64,000 nt of DNA, from assembly GCA_964658655.1 (NCBI GenBank), contig CAZZZL010000006.1, positions 1-64,000 of the forward strand. The letters run 5' to 3'. The first letter of the stretch is position 1. Each line of letters begins with the position of its first letter. A program made the position numbers and the translations under genes. The DNA comes from G963692885 sp964658655 (GTDB taxonomy: Bacteria; Acidobacteriota; Terriglobia; Terriglobales; Acidobacteriaceae). The notes under the pieces were generated by a model. It made no database searches, was not told where the DNA came from, and was given only the letters and a program-made list of their open reading frames with translations. Shown one piece after another: positions 26,183 to 34,941 of the stretch.

Positions 26183-27583
26183 TTATGCTACGTGCTGCCT
26201 GCTGCGGTGTGACCATTCGGTGTTCGAGATCCAGCCGAGCAGAAGCACACTGACGCCGCAACCATTCATCACCCACCATATGGGATGAGTCGCATGCGTG
26301 AAGTCCGAACCACTGGCACGACTTGCGGTCACGACAGAACCGGCAACGGCTACGCCAAGTGCAGCGCCTACCTGTCGGCCAGTGGACGCGATGGCGGCAG
26401 CTACGCCGGCTTGTGCGAGTGGCATACCGGCCACGGCGTTGTTGGTAATGGCAGGGTTCACCATGCCAAGGCCGATCCCGAAAAGCGCATAGGCCAGCAT
26501 CAGTAAGAAGACTGGCGTGTGCAGATCGAGCCGCGTGAGCAACAGCGTGCTCAGCAGGAAACCCGAGCCGGCTGCGAGTAGCGATGGACGGGTGCCATAA
26601 GTGCCTACCCAGCGGCCCGAGAGCGGTGCGCAGACCATCATCATGATCGCGAGAGGGAGCGTGCACAGTCCGGTGTGAAACGCTGAGAATCCGCGCACCT
26701 GCTGAAGATAGAGTGCATTCAGGAAAAGAAAACCTGAGAAGGACGCAAAGGAAAAGAGCGCGAGGATTGTCGCACTGCTGAAGGGCACGCTGCGGAAGAA
26801 GCGCAGGTCGACCAGGGCATCGACGCGCCGCGGTTCATATGTGATGAAGACTGCGAGTCCGGCTGCAGCAGTCGTGAACAGAAGCAGAATGAGTGGAGAG
26901 GTCCAGCCGTGGTGTGGGCCCTCGATAACTCCGTAGGTCAGGGCTGCGAGGCCGATGAGCACCATGACTTGTCCGACGGGATCGAATGCGCGTGCACGCG
27001 GCGCCCTCGATTCGGGTACGAACTTTGCTGCCAGTAAAAAGGCGGTGAGGCCGATGGGCAGGTTAATCCAGAAAATTGAACGCCAGCCGATCGTCTGTGT
27101 CAGGAAGCCCCCCAGCAGCGGGCCTAGCGCCAGGGACACTCCTGCCACTGCTCCCCAGACGCCGACAGCGCGTGCGCGATCTCGCGAGGCAGGAAACGCA
27201 TTGGCAATGATCGACAGCGCAACGGGATTCAACATGGACGCGCCCATACCCTGGACGGCGCGAAAGTAGATCAGGGCGCCAATAGTGTGCGCGAGACTGC
27301 AAAGCAGGGAACCTGCAATGAAGATCGACAGGCCGAGCTGAAAGACCCGCCTGCGTCCGAAGCGATCTGACATTGAGCCGGACAGCATAAGCAGGCTGGC
27401 GACTACGAGAGTGTATGCGTCGATGATCCACTGCAGGCCGGAGAGGCCGGCGTGAAGGTCATGTTGAATGGCCGGTAAGGCGACGTTGACGATTGTCACA
27501 TCCATGCCGACCAGCAGTAGGCTGAGGCAGCAGATCCCGAGGACCAGGTTTGACCGAACGGGGGGCGTGGAGTGCTCACTCAT
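26183..27583 (-). CDS. MFS drug-efflux transporter, DHA2 (EmrB/QacA) type
   Basis: A 466-residue protein with 14 hydrophobic segments. Motif A appears as MSDRFGRRRVF after the second helix, motif B/C-type sequences follow (VGVWGAVAGVSLALGPLLGG, with G-P-x-x-G-G), and the N-terminus LLVGMDVTIVNVALPAI contains the D1-type Asp typical of DHA2 exporters. These proton-driven pumps expel drugs and other amphipathic compounds. Substrate is not predictable. Transcribed divergently from a TetR gene, with an inverted repeat in the 56-bp gap, which is the standard local repressor arrangement. Confidence 0.93.
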   Translation of the reverse strand: MSEHSTPPVRSNLVLGICCLSLLLVGMDVTIVNVALPAIQHDLHAGLSGLQWIIDAYTLVVASLLMLSGSMSDRFGRRRVFQLGLSIFIAGSLLCSLAHTIGALIYFRAVQGMGASMLNPVALSIIANAFPASRDRARAVGVWGAVAGVSLALGPLLGGFLTQTIGWRSIFWINLPIGLTAFLLAAKFVPESRAPRARAFDPVGQVMVLIGLAALTYGVIEGPHHGWTSPLILLLFTTAAAGLAVFITYEPRRVDALVDLRFFRSVPFSSATILALFSFASFSGFLFLNALYLQQVRGFSAFHTGLCTLPLAIMMMVCAPLSGRWVGTYGTRPSLLAAGSGFLLSTLLLTRLDLHTPVFLLMLAYALFGIGLGMVNPAITNNAVAGMPLAQAGVAAAIASTGRQVGAALGVAVAGSVVTASRASGSDFTHATHPIWWVMNGCGVSVLLLGWISNTEWSHRSRQHVA

Positions 27584-27594
27584 GTTCGGCTCTC

Positions 27595-27616
27595 AAGTTG
27601 AGGGTAAGCTCAACTT
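27595..27616. promoter_or_regulatory. TetR operator between pump and regulator genes
   Basis: AAGTTGAG-N6-CTCAACTT is a perfect 8-bp inverted repeat in the 56-bp intergenic gap, and a third CTCAACTT half-site lies at 27645-27652 just inside the TetR reading frame. The main repeat overlaps the likely -35 of the TetR gene and the leader of the pump gene. Confidence 0.75.
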
Positions 27617-27627
27617 CTCCATTGCCC

Positions 27628-27633
27628 TAATAT
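27628..27633 (+). promoter_or_regulatory. -10-like hexamer TAATAT before TetR gene
   Basis: TAATAT is followed by six bases and the GTG start of the TetR gene, so the transcript is probably leaderless. The -35 position falls inside the inverted repeat. Confidence 0.4.
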
Positions 27634-27639
27634 ACGAGG

Positions 27640-28248
27640 GTGTCCTCAACTTCTGCAAATGCGAAGCGAAGGAGTCCTCAGCAGGCGAGGGCTGGTCTGC
27701 GGCGTGCGAAGTTTATCGAAGTGGCGGCGCAGTTGATTGGCGAGCGCGGGTATGAGGGTGTAACGATGACCGCAATCGCAGACCAGGCGAAGGCGTCAAT
27801 CGGCACGCTCTACGATTATTTCCCTGACAAAGCGAATCTTGCTTTGGCTATCAAGGCGCAGAATGTTCAGGAGATAGACGAATACTGGAAGGTATTCCTG
27901 CGAAATTCTTCCTCATTGACAGCGAAGGCGCTCGCCGATCTGTTTGTGGAGGGTGCGTTGGAATTGATTAGGAAATGGCCGGCGTATCTGCCGCTGCTCG
28001 ATGCACCGATTGGCTTTACCAGGTCGGCGGCAGCGCGGCGGCCGATTCGCAAAACCATCGCGGGAGCTTTGCAGGCGAAGAATGTAAAGGTTTCAAATGA
28101 GCAGGCATATTTATATGCGCAGGTCATCGTAGAGCTGATCAAGTCGCTGTTGTCGGCGTACAAAAATTCCGCTGCCCAAGAGCGTGATGCGGTGGCTGGT
28201 GAATTCAAGAAGTTGATACGCTTCTACTTGGTGCAGATCCTGAAATAG
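27640..28248 (+). CDS. TetR family transcriptional regulator
   Basis: A 202-residue repressor. The N-terminal helix-turn-helix spans about residues 22-68 (FIEVAAQLIGERGYEGVTMT, then AIADQAKASIGTLYDYFPDK), including the typical G-T-L-Y-x-Y-F-x-D-K of the recognition helix. The C-terminal helical domain is a ligand pocket without identifiable type. It is divergent from the MFS pump and should repress it until a pump substrate binds. The GTG start at 27640 fits a leaderless transcript; the operator half-site inside the first codons suggests autoregulation. Confidence 0.92.
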   Translation: MSSTSANAKRRSPQQARAGLRRAKFIEVAAQLIGERGYEGVTMTAIADQAKASIGTLYDYFPDKANLALAIKAQNVQEIDEYWKVFLRNSSSLTAKALADLFVEGALELIRKWPAYLPLLDAPIGFTRSAAARRPIRKTIAGALQAKNVKVSNEQAYLYAQVIVELIKSLLSAYKNSAAQERDAVAGEFKKLIRFYLVQILK

Positions 28249-29376
28249 CGAACGAAGAGTGCCACCGGTTCTGTCGCTCCAATGAGACTACAAACAATGG
28301 GATGACCGACCGTTGCTGGAGCCGGTCGTGCGACAGGCGACTGGATCTGAGTCGATGAAAATAAATTTATCGTGAAGGTCATTACCAGTGGGACAGCCCT
28401 GCCACGATATGGCTATTCGCCGCTTCGCTTGTAACTCTTAAACTGGGCAACATTATGACAGCCCTTTGCCCTACATGCTTTGGTCAGCGATTTGAATGCA
28501 AGAGCAATCGATGCTGCGTCACCTGCCGGGGAGAGGGAAGAATTCCCATTCCGCGGCAGAGCGTCAGTCAACATGATCCGGTGCTGGAAGCGTGTGATCC
28601 GCTTGAGCGTCCGCGCATCCTTTAAAGCGCTGTGCCAGAGAGCGACTGATGGATAGCGCGTCATCGCGGGAGCGAACGGGGGATGCCGCGATCCAACGTG
28701 CGCGACCGCGGCGCCAAGCAATGCCGAGATGAGCCGCTAGGCTGCTTGACTCTGCTCATCGGAGGCGACCCATTTGTGCTTTACCGTCCACAGAGTCGAG
28801 CCATTCTGTTCGTTCACTTCTTCGGTCATCTCACAGCCTGCGTAGTCGTAGCGCCGGTTGGGCGGCACATCGGGGATGCCCAGTTCTCTTGCGGTCTTGC
28901 TGTCGCTGGCAACTATTTTCATATGCAGTGAATGATACGAAGATGCGGCCGGCTGTGCGAGGAAAGCATGGCAGGCGAACCACATCAGGTACATGGTATG
29001 AGGCAGGTGGGAATCGGCTATCTGCACCTCTTCATATATTGACTGCGGCGATCGTGTAAATAACGCTTTCCCACGACGGAACCACTGGTAACAACGACAG
29101 TGAAAACGGAGCATCGCGAGCCTCGACACCCAGGTCAGGATGGTACTGCGTAAATACTTCCCGGGCAAGATATGGCGGGGAGAGGATAAGCCGCGTGCAG
29201 CTAAATGTGTCGCAGTTGAACGAGGTCAGAGTGAACATACCCACCTCGCTCAACTTTGCAGCCCGCCCGCCGATAACTCCTGTAGCAAGCCTCGTGTCCA
29301 GAGGGTTCATGGTGTCCATGGGCTGAGGACATCGGGTTGCTGCGCTGCCCAATGGGTAGATGGAGGGGAATGATCC
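28249..29376. other. 1.1-kb stretch without a recognisable gene
   Basis: Two minus-strand open frames lie here: 28413-28721 (102 aa) and 28737-29168 (143 aa, or 85 aa from an ATG at 28994). Neither has a family signature that I recognise. The end of the second, with GIPDVPPNRRYDYAG and TLWTVKHKWVASDE, has protein-like composition and could be a small hypothetical gene. The last 15 bases carry the GGAGGGG ribosome site for the chemoreceptor. The region may be a decayed gene between two functional blocks. Confidence 0.4.
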
Positions 29377-31056
29377 ATGCAATGGTTCAGCAACTTGAAT
29401 GCTCTGCCCAAACTTGTTTTAAGCTTCGGCCTGCTCACGCTTCTAAACGTGATGACCGGGGTGCTTGCGCTCAACCGGCTGAATGAAGAAAGTGAGCGGG
29501 TGGTGACCGCGTATTCCTCGGATATCGAGGGTATGGCGCAGGTGGACACCATCGCATCGGCGAAGCTTGGGCTGGCGCGACTGACCAGAGACGCAATTAT
29601 CAAGATCGATAACAAGGAAGCCGTGGCACAGGACACTGCAGCATTTGCCGCACTGGCAGCCGCTACGGAAAAGAATATAGGACAATCCCAGATATCGTTC
29701 CGGGGCCAGGAAGGATCAGCCCAGATTGAAGAGATACGAGTGTCGTTTCCTCGCTACCTTGAACTCTCGCGGGCAATTCTGGCGAGAGTGCAGTCGGGCG
29801 ATGCGACGGGGGCCGTGGCTGCGTTGGCAGAGGTGGAGCCAATCGCCAAAACACTGAATGCGGATACAGCAGATGCGGCTGCGGCGAAGCGTCGGCGGGC
29901 GGCGCGTACGTCGGCCGTCAGCCAGGAGGGTTTTCGCAATAGTCGCGTGTTGCTCATCGGTCTGATTGCCGCATGTGCCTGCGTAGGAGTCGGAATGAGC
30001 TGGTGGATTGGCTCCCTGTTTTCGAGGCCTCTCGGACAGGCTGTTGCGCTGTTGAAGAGGGTTTCAAAAGGAGACCTGACGGGCAATCTCGATCTGCACA
30101 CCCGGGATGAAGTAGGCGTCATGGCCGCGGCCCTGAATGAAGCGTTTGAACGGATGAGAGCAACGTTGCACGAGGTGAGTGCTGCTTCGAATGGCGTGAG
30201 TGTGGCGCTGGATGAATTGAGTTCCTCTTCTGATGCGATTGCCCGTGGAGCCCACCAGCAGGCGGCCAGCCTGGAAGAGACTTCCGCCAGTATGGAGGAG
30301 ATCACGGCAACAGTCCGCCAGACTGCTGATAACGCCGGCGAGGCCACCCTGCTTGCGTCGTCGTCGCGGGTGATGGCAGAGAAGGGCGGCCATATCGTAT
30401 CGGATGCGGTCACTGCGATGAGCGAGATCAATGCGGCCTCTGTCAGGATTTCCGACATTATTTCGACAGTGAACGAGATCGCGTTCCAGACTAACCTGCT
30501 GGCAGTGAATGCGGCGGTCGAGGCTGCCCGTGCAGGCGAACAGGGCCGCGGCTTTGCTGTCGTGGCATCCGAGGTCAGGAGCCTGGCGCTCCGTAGCGCA
30601 GCTTCTGCAAAGGAGATCAAAGCGCTGATCGGTGATTCTCTCGGCAAGGTCGAAAAGGGGACTGCGCTGGTGAATCGCTCGGGCGAGACTTTGCAAAGCA
30701 TCATCCAGAGTGTGAAGCGGGTGAGCGAGATCGTCGATGAGATCGCGATTGCGTCGAAGGAACAGAGTTCAGGTATCGAGCAGGTCAACCTGGCGATGAG
30801 CCAGATGGATGGAGTGACCCAGACCAACTCCGCGCAGACGAAAGACCTGGCCGAGACGGCGCTCTCGCTTTCAGGTCAGTCGTCGACCCTGATGGAACTG
30901 GTGAACCGGTTCAAGATCGATCGAAGCGCGGGGTCCGGTGCGCCTGTTTCAAGGCCGCTGGTGAAAATACCAGCCGTGAAGGCGTTGAGGGGAACACCTG
31001 TTGGAGTACGCACTGCAGCGACCCGTGGGAGTGGCGTAGCTCTCAGTCATCGTTGA
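29377..31056 (+). CDS. Methyl-accepting chemotaxis protein (4-helix-bundle sensor)
   Basis: A 559-residue receptor. TM1 at about residues 12-32, a periplasmic helical sensor of about 155 residues (4HB_MCP type), TM2 at about 190-210, a HAMP domain at about 212-265, and a cytoplasmic signalling hairpin whose tip reads EIAFQTNLLAVNAAVEAARA. Glutamate-rich methylation segments such as SLEETSASMEEIT lie on both arms. It signals through CheW and CheA. The ligand is unknown. The C-terminal ~50 residues are basic and flexible with no CheR-binding pentapeptide. GGAGGGG upstream fixes the ATG. First gene of the chemotaxis block. Confidence 0.93.
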   Translation: MQWFSNLNALPKLVLSFGLLTLLNVMTGVLALNRLNEESERVVTAYSSDIEGMAQVDTIASAKLGLARLTRDAIIKIDNKEAVAQDTAAFAALAAATEKNIGQSQISFRGQEGSAQIEEIRVSFPRYLELSRAILARVQSGDATGAVAALAEVEPIAKTLNADTADAAAAKRRRAARTSAVSQEGFRNSRVLLIGLIAACACVGVGMSWWIGSLFSRPLGQAVALLKRVSKGDLTGNLDLHTRDEVGVMAAALNEAFERMRATLHEVSAASNGVSVALDELSSSSDAIARGAHQQAASLEETSASMEEITATVRQTADNAGEATLLASSSRVMAEKGGHIVSDAVTAMSEINAASVRISDIISTVNEIAFQTNLLAVNAAVEAARAGEQGRGFAVVASEVRSLALRSAASAKEIKALIGDSLGKVEKGTALVNRSGETLQSIIQSVKRVSEIVDEIAIASKEQSSGIEQVNLAMSQMDGVTQTNSAQTKDLAETALSLSGQSSTLMELVNRFKIDRSAGSGAPVSRPLVKIPAVKALRGTPVGVRTAATRGSGVALSHR

Positions 31057-31203
31057 GTTTCGTTGTGGCGGAATGCATGCTATCGCCGCCGGCCCGCGTG
31101 AGAAGGCAGTTGCCGGCTTGTTGTCAATGGGCGTTCACGATTCAAGTAAACCGAAGCTTTGTCGATAGAGCGACTATGCGGTCCGGGAAATGGATGAAAA
31201 ACG

Positions 31204-32769
31204 ATGAGTTTACCTACAGACCCTGCTGAAGATGCGCTTAACGGCACCCAGCACACCGCTCATGTCAATATTTTCTTTGCAGCCGTTCTGTGGGCCCTGT
31301 TCGTTTTGTCGCTGTCACTTGCATCCTGGCACCAGTCCTGGAGGGAGGTCTGGCTGATCGGGCTGCCGACAGCCCTGATTCCGAATGTCATGATCTGGCT
31401 GGCGCCTCATAAGCTGGCGACACGATTTTCGGTAGGCGCAGCACTGATGATTTTCTGTGGCCTGCACATTCAGCAGGGCCACGGAATGATTGAGCTCCAC
31501 TTCGGGATCTTCGCACTGCTGGCACTGCTGCTGTTTTACGAGGATTGGCGGGTCATCGTCGGTGCGGCTGCCGTGATCGCTGTACACCACGTGCTTTTCA
31601 CGTATCTCCAGGCGGGCGGTCGCGGGATGATCTGCATGCCGAAAGCTTCATGGGGATTGACCTTGGTGAATGCTGTCTACGTGGTCGTCGAGTCGGCAGG
31701 CCTCTGTTATCTGGCGGTCGTACTGCGCAGAAAGACGGTCCATACTGCACGCAGCAGGGATGAACTCGAAGCGCATCTGCGGATCATTCGTGAGGTCGTT
31801 CAGCAGGCGCACGTGGGTATTGAAAGGATTTCCACGGCAGCACGAGCGCTGGCCCTGGCCTCGCGTGAGATTGCGAGCGGTGCTCAGGAGCAGTCGGCGA
31901 GCCTGGAGGAGACGTCGGCCAGCCTGGAGCAGATTACCGCGACCATGCGGCAGAGTACCGACCACGTCAAGGAGGCAAGCAGGCTCGCGGAGAAATCCGG
32001 TGCATCTGCAGAAGAGGGAGGTCGTGTGGTTTCGGACGCAGTCATGGCCATGTCCGAGATCAATACGTCGTCGGCTAAAATCTCCGATATTATCGCGACC
32101 ATCAACGAGATTGCCTTCCAGACGAACCTGCTTGCGGTAAACGCGGCTGTCGAGGCCGCCCGGGCAGGCGAAGAGGGCAGGGGGTTTGCGGTTGTCGCCT
32201 CCGAGGTCCGCAGCCTGGCCCTTCGTACAGCAACGGCAGCCAAGGAAATCAAGACCCTGATCAACGACTCGCAGAAGAAGGTCACGCGGGGCGCGGAGCT
32301 GGTCAACAGATCAGGCAGCACCCTTGCCGGCATTGTGAGCTCGGTTCAGTCCTTCGGCACAATTTTTGCCGATCTCGTCACGGCGTCCGAGGAGCAGAGC
32401 CTTGGCGTGGAACAGATCAACCTCGCCCTGGGCCAGATGGACCAGGTGACCCAGGTGAGTTCTTCAAAGACAGAGGATTTGGCTGCAACTGCCAACGGCC
32501 TTTCAGATCTATCAGCCCAGTTGATGTCGCTGGTCAGCAGCCTGGCGAGTGCGGACAGCAATTCAAGGGAACCGGTGCGAACCGTCGGCAGCGAGCGTGG
32601 CGGGAAAGGGCTTCATGAGACTCCGAAGGCGATTGTGAAGGCGGTGAGTCAAAGGGGCAAGCCAGGCGGAGGGACAGATAGGACTGGCAATGGGACTGCA
32701 GGTCGAATGAAGCCCGGGACCGCTGCGGGCGATCGTGAACTGGTAAGCAGCGCTGCCGACCGGGGTTGA
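31204..32769 (+). CDS. Chemoreceptor with multi-helix membrane sensor
   Basis: A 521-residue receptor without a periplasmic loop domain. The N-terminal ~175 residues form about five or six membrane helices, and the remainder is a cytoplasmic signalling hairpin (tip EIAFQTNLLAVNAAVEAARA) with no clear HAMP. The membrane part carries a notable His cluster: His88, His93 and His99 (GLHIQQGHGMIELHFG) and His128/129 (AVHHVLF), plus Glu97. Receptors of this layout in Proteobacteria share the H-x5-E-x-H pattern; whether it binds metal, heme or protons is not known. It probably senses from within the membrane. Follows the first receptor by 147 bp on the same strand. Confidence 0.9.
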   Translation: MSLPTDPAEDALNGTQHTAHVNIFFAAVLWALFVLSLSLASWHQSWREVWLIGLPTALIPNVMIWLAPHKLATRFSVGAALMIFCGLHIQQGHGMIELHFGIFALLALLLFYEDWRVIVGAAAVIAVHHVLFTYLQAGGRGMICMPKASWGLTLVNAVYVVVESAGLCYLAVVLRRKTVHTARSRDELEAHLRIIREVVQQAHVGIERISTAARALALASREIASGAQEQSASLEETSASLEQITATMRQSTDHVKEASRLAEKSGASAEEGGRVVSDAVMAMSEINTSSAKISDIIATINEIAFQTNLLAVNAAVEAARAGEEGRGFAVVASEVRSLALRTATAAKEIKTLINDSQKKVTRGAELVNRSGSTLAGIVSSVQSFGTIFADLVTASEEQSLGVEQINLALGQMDQVTQVSSSKTEDLAATANGLSDLSAQLMSLVSSLASADSNSREPVRTVGSERGGKGLHETPKAIVKAVSQRGKPGGGTDRTGNGTAGRMKPGTAAGDRELVSSAADRG

Positions 32770-33083
32770 GTCGTGTGATCAGAATGGCTGCCTCACGGGT
32801 GTGGCGCGGTACGGGGATGTTCCCGACTGTGCACTTGACTCGGGATAGCTCGGCATGCGCAGCCTGATTCGCGTTCCGGTGTTACAGGCGGAAAGCCGTC
32901 GCCCGGCATCGCTGCTTTCTAGAGTTATCGCGCGCGTCGCCGATAGAGCACTCAGGGTATGTCCGGTCCGTACCGGCGCGCACTGCGTGGCTGGTTTGCC
33001 GGAGAGGTCTCTTTGGTGAGTCATCGGGCAACTGTTTGACCGGAATCGGTGCTGAAAAACAATTGATAAGAAAAGGTGCCGGA
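32770..33083 (+). other. Gene-free stretch between receptor and STAS gene
   Basis: In 314 bases I see no gene. A GAAAAGGTG ribosome site lies at the right end. Several short GC-rich inverted repeats are present but none is followed by a T-run. Confidence 0.4.
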
Positions 33084-33407
33084 ATGAGAAAAAAGAAGAC
33101 TGCAGCGAAAGCTCAAGAGTCCCAGGCACCCGCGGAGACGCAGGTGATTCATCCGATCCGCGACGGCGAATGGATTCCCGGCGGGGAATTTCAGGCAGAG
33201 GCGGTCAAGCTGCTTGACGCCGGTGCGAACATCCGGGCGGATCTTGAGGGAATCGACTACCTTGACGCAAGTTCGCTCCAGATACTTCTCGCTATTCACG
33301 CGGGACAGAGGGCAAAGAATCGTGGATTTTCCATGACCGGGCTTTCTCCGGCGCTGCACCAATGGTTCCGCTATGCAGGAGTCGAACAGGAATTGCCCTT
33401 CGATTGA
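33084..33407 (+). CDS. STAS-domain protein in chemotaxis locus
   Basis: A 107-residue cytoplasmic protein. A Lys/Ala-rich leader of ~22 residues precedes one STAS domain (about 24-104) with the strand-loop IRADLEGIDYLDASSLQILL. STAS domains bind partner kinases and are switched by phosphorylation of a Ser in D-S-[SA]-G; here the motif is D61-A-S-S-L, so the usual phosphoserine place is Ala62, with Ser63 and Ser64 next to it. This may be non-phosphorylatable or use a neighbouring Ser. In chemotaxis loci such proteins can couple receptor arrays to other output. AAAAGG 6 nt before the ATG at 33084 decides the start; an ATG at 33036 is in frame but has no ribosome site. Confidence 0.8.
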   Translation: MRKKKTAAKAQESQAPAETQVIHPIRDGEWIPGGEFQAEAVKLLDAGANIRADLEGIDYLDASSLQILLAIHAGQRAKNRGFSMTGLSPALHQWFRYAGVEQELPFD

Positions 33408-33578
33408 AGCCGGGAACAAAGCGAAGACCGAAGCGAGTTCTGCCGGTATTGCTACACGGTGGCCAACCGTAAAAAGGTAAGAAGCATGGTGACAATTGAT
33501 AGAGATCACGACCACAGCTAACAGCGCAGATGAAGAGATTGCCCGCTACATACCCCAGATGGGGAAGATGGGGCTGCA

Positions 33579-34457
33579 TTGAAACAGACAGCGATGCAGA
33601 TCGAGACATCTGTCGTTGAGGTTTGCCAGAGCTTCCAGAACATCGCGGAGCGGGCAAAAAAAACAGTATCGAAAGCAGCCGAGTTTCTCCTCCGGGACAG
33701 TGCGACTGACGCTCAAAATCGTTCCTTCGAGTCACTTCTCGAAATATGCAGTCAGACGATTATGAAGATTACCCATTCCACTGCTGAAGCGGGTGAGATC
33801 TCGCGTCAGGCAATTCTCCGGACAGAACAGATGGCGAAGTCTTCGCTGCAGATAAGCGCCGCCCTTCTGAAATTGGAGCATATTGCGACCGGCAACAAAA
33901 TTCTCGCGCTCAATGCACGGATCGAGGCGGCACAGTCTGGAATACTCGGTGGCGGCTTTGCTGCAGTTGCCGTCGAGTTGAGTGCGCAGACGGTCAAGTC
34001 CCAGGAGGTCACGGCAGAGGTAAGTGAACTGGCGACCAGCCTGCGGACACTCGCCGAGGACACGCTCAATGATCTGCGGACCAAGAGTATCCGCGACCAG
34101 GAACGCGCCGTGCAGTGCAAGCGCGAGGTGGACGCATCGATGGACGACCTGCACTCCGCCCATGAGCAGATGAAGGCGACGCTCGGCGCGATGACAGCAG
34201 ATGGCATGCTTCTTGCCGAAGATATCGGGCGGGCGGTGCGCGGGATGCAGTTTCAGGATCGGACCAACCAGCGCATCAGCCATGTCGTTGAGGATCTTGA
34301 GAAGCTCCAGGCGAAGCTAGAGAAACACTTCGGTACCGTGGCTGGGATTGGCGGTCCCGTCGATGAAGACTTCAGCGGATACACCATGCGCGAGGAGCGG
34401 GAGGCCGCTGGTCTGCATGACATTGAAGCCGGTGCCGGGGAAGTCGAATTGTTCTGA
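33579..34457 (+). CDS. Soluble receptor-like protein with CheZ-type D-x3-Q motif
   Basis: A 292-residue all-helical cytoplasmic protein. The middle (about residues 98-145) copies the tip of a chemoreceptor signalling hairpin, including GNKILALNARIEAAQSG and GGFAAVAVELSAQT, but the arms are short and there is no membrane segment. Near the end, GMQFQDRTNQRISHV carries Asp227 and Gln231 in D-R-T-N-Q, which matches the CheZ active motif D-L-T-G-Q (D143 and Q147 in E. coli). The C-terminal tail is acidic. In this locus no cheZ, cheC or cheX exists, so it may be the CheY-phosphate phosphatase, tied to receptor-like packing. Biochemistry is not shown. TTG start; an ATG at 33594 is possible. Confidence 0.75.
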   Translation: MKQTAMQIETSVVEVCQSFQNIAERAKKTVSKAAEFLLRDSATDAQNRSFESLLEICSQTIMKITHSTAEAGEISRQAILRTEQMAKSSLQISAALLKLEHIATGNKILALNARIEAAQSGILGGGFAAVAVELSAQTVKSQEVTAEVSELATSLRTLAEDTLNDLRTKSIRDQERAVQCKREVDASMDDLHSAHEQMKATLGAMTADGMLLAEDIGRAVRGMQFQDRTNQRISHVVEDLEKLQAKLEKHFGTVAGIGGPVDEDFSGYTMREEREAAGLHDIEAGAGEVELF

Positions 34458-34505
34458 ACGGCTCAGGCTGATTCTGTGTGCGATGTTGGTTTCGGAGGGT
34501 GTGAA

Positions 34506-34868
34506 TTGCGAAAAGCATTGATCGTTGACGACTCGGTGTCCATGCGGCAGATGGTCGGTTATACGCTGCGGCAGGGAGGCTTTGAAGTCGTCGAAGCAGA
34601 GCACGGCCAGGATGCTTTGAACAAGCTTCAGACGATGACGGTCGACCTGATCATCACCGATCTGAACATGCCGGTTATGGACGGTATCACCCTCATTCGG
34701 AACCTTCGAAAGCAGTCGGCCCTCAAGTCCAAACCCATCTTGATGCTCACCACGGAGGGACTTTCCTCGAAGAAGGAGGAGGGCAAGGCGGCCGGGGCGA
34801 CGGGCTGGATCATCAAGCCTTTTGACCCGGAAAAGTTATTGCAGACGATTGCCAAGGTCCTGCCGTAG
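34506..34868 (+). CDS. cheY: Chemotaxis response regulator CheY
   Basis: A 120-residue receiver with IVDDS (Asp8, Asp9), phosphoacceptor Asp52 in LIITDLNMPVMDG, Thr82/Thr83 and Lys104 in IIKPFDPEKL. Phosphorylated by CheA, it acts on the motility motor or another output. The start is TTG, giving the usual (M)RKALIVDDS beginning, with GGAGGG 6-10 nt upstream. It directly precedes cheA by 73 bp. The only output candidates visible are downstream, because no flagellar or pilus gene is in the window. Confidence 0.93.
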   Translation: MRKALIVDDSVSMRQMVGYTLRQGGFEVVEAEHGQDALNKLQTMTVDLIITDLNMPVMDGITLIRNLRKQSALKSKPILMLTTEGLSSKKEEGKAAGATGWIIKPFDPEKLLQTIAKVLP

Positions 34869-34941
34869 CAGCCATGGGCAGGCGGGCCGCGCAGCCGGAG
34901 CAAGTCGATATTCGAGTGCAACGAGCGGGAGAGTCATCGGA

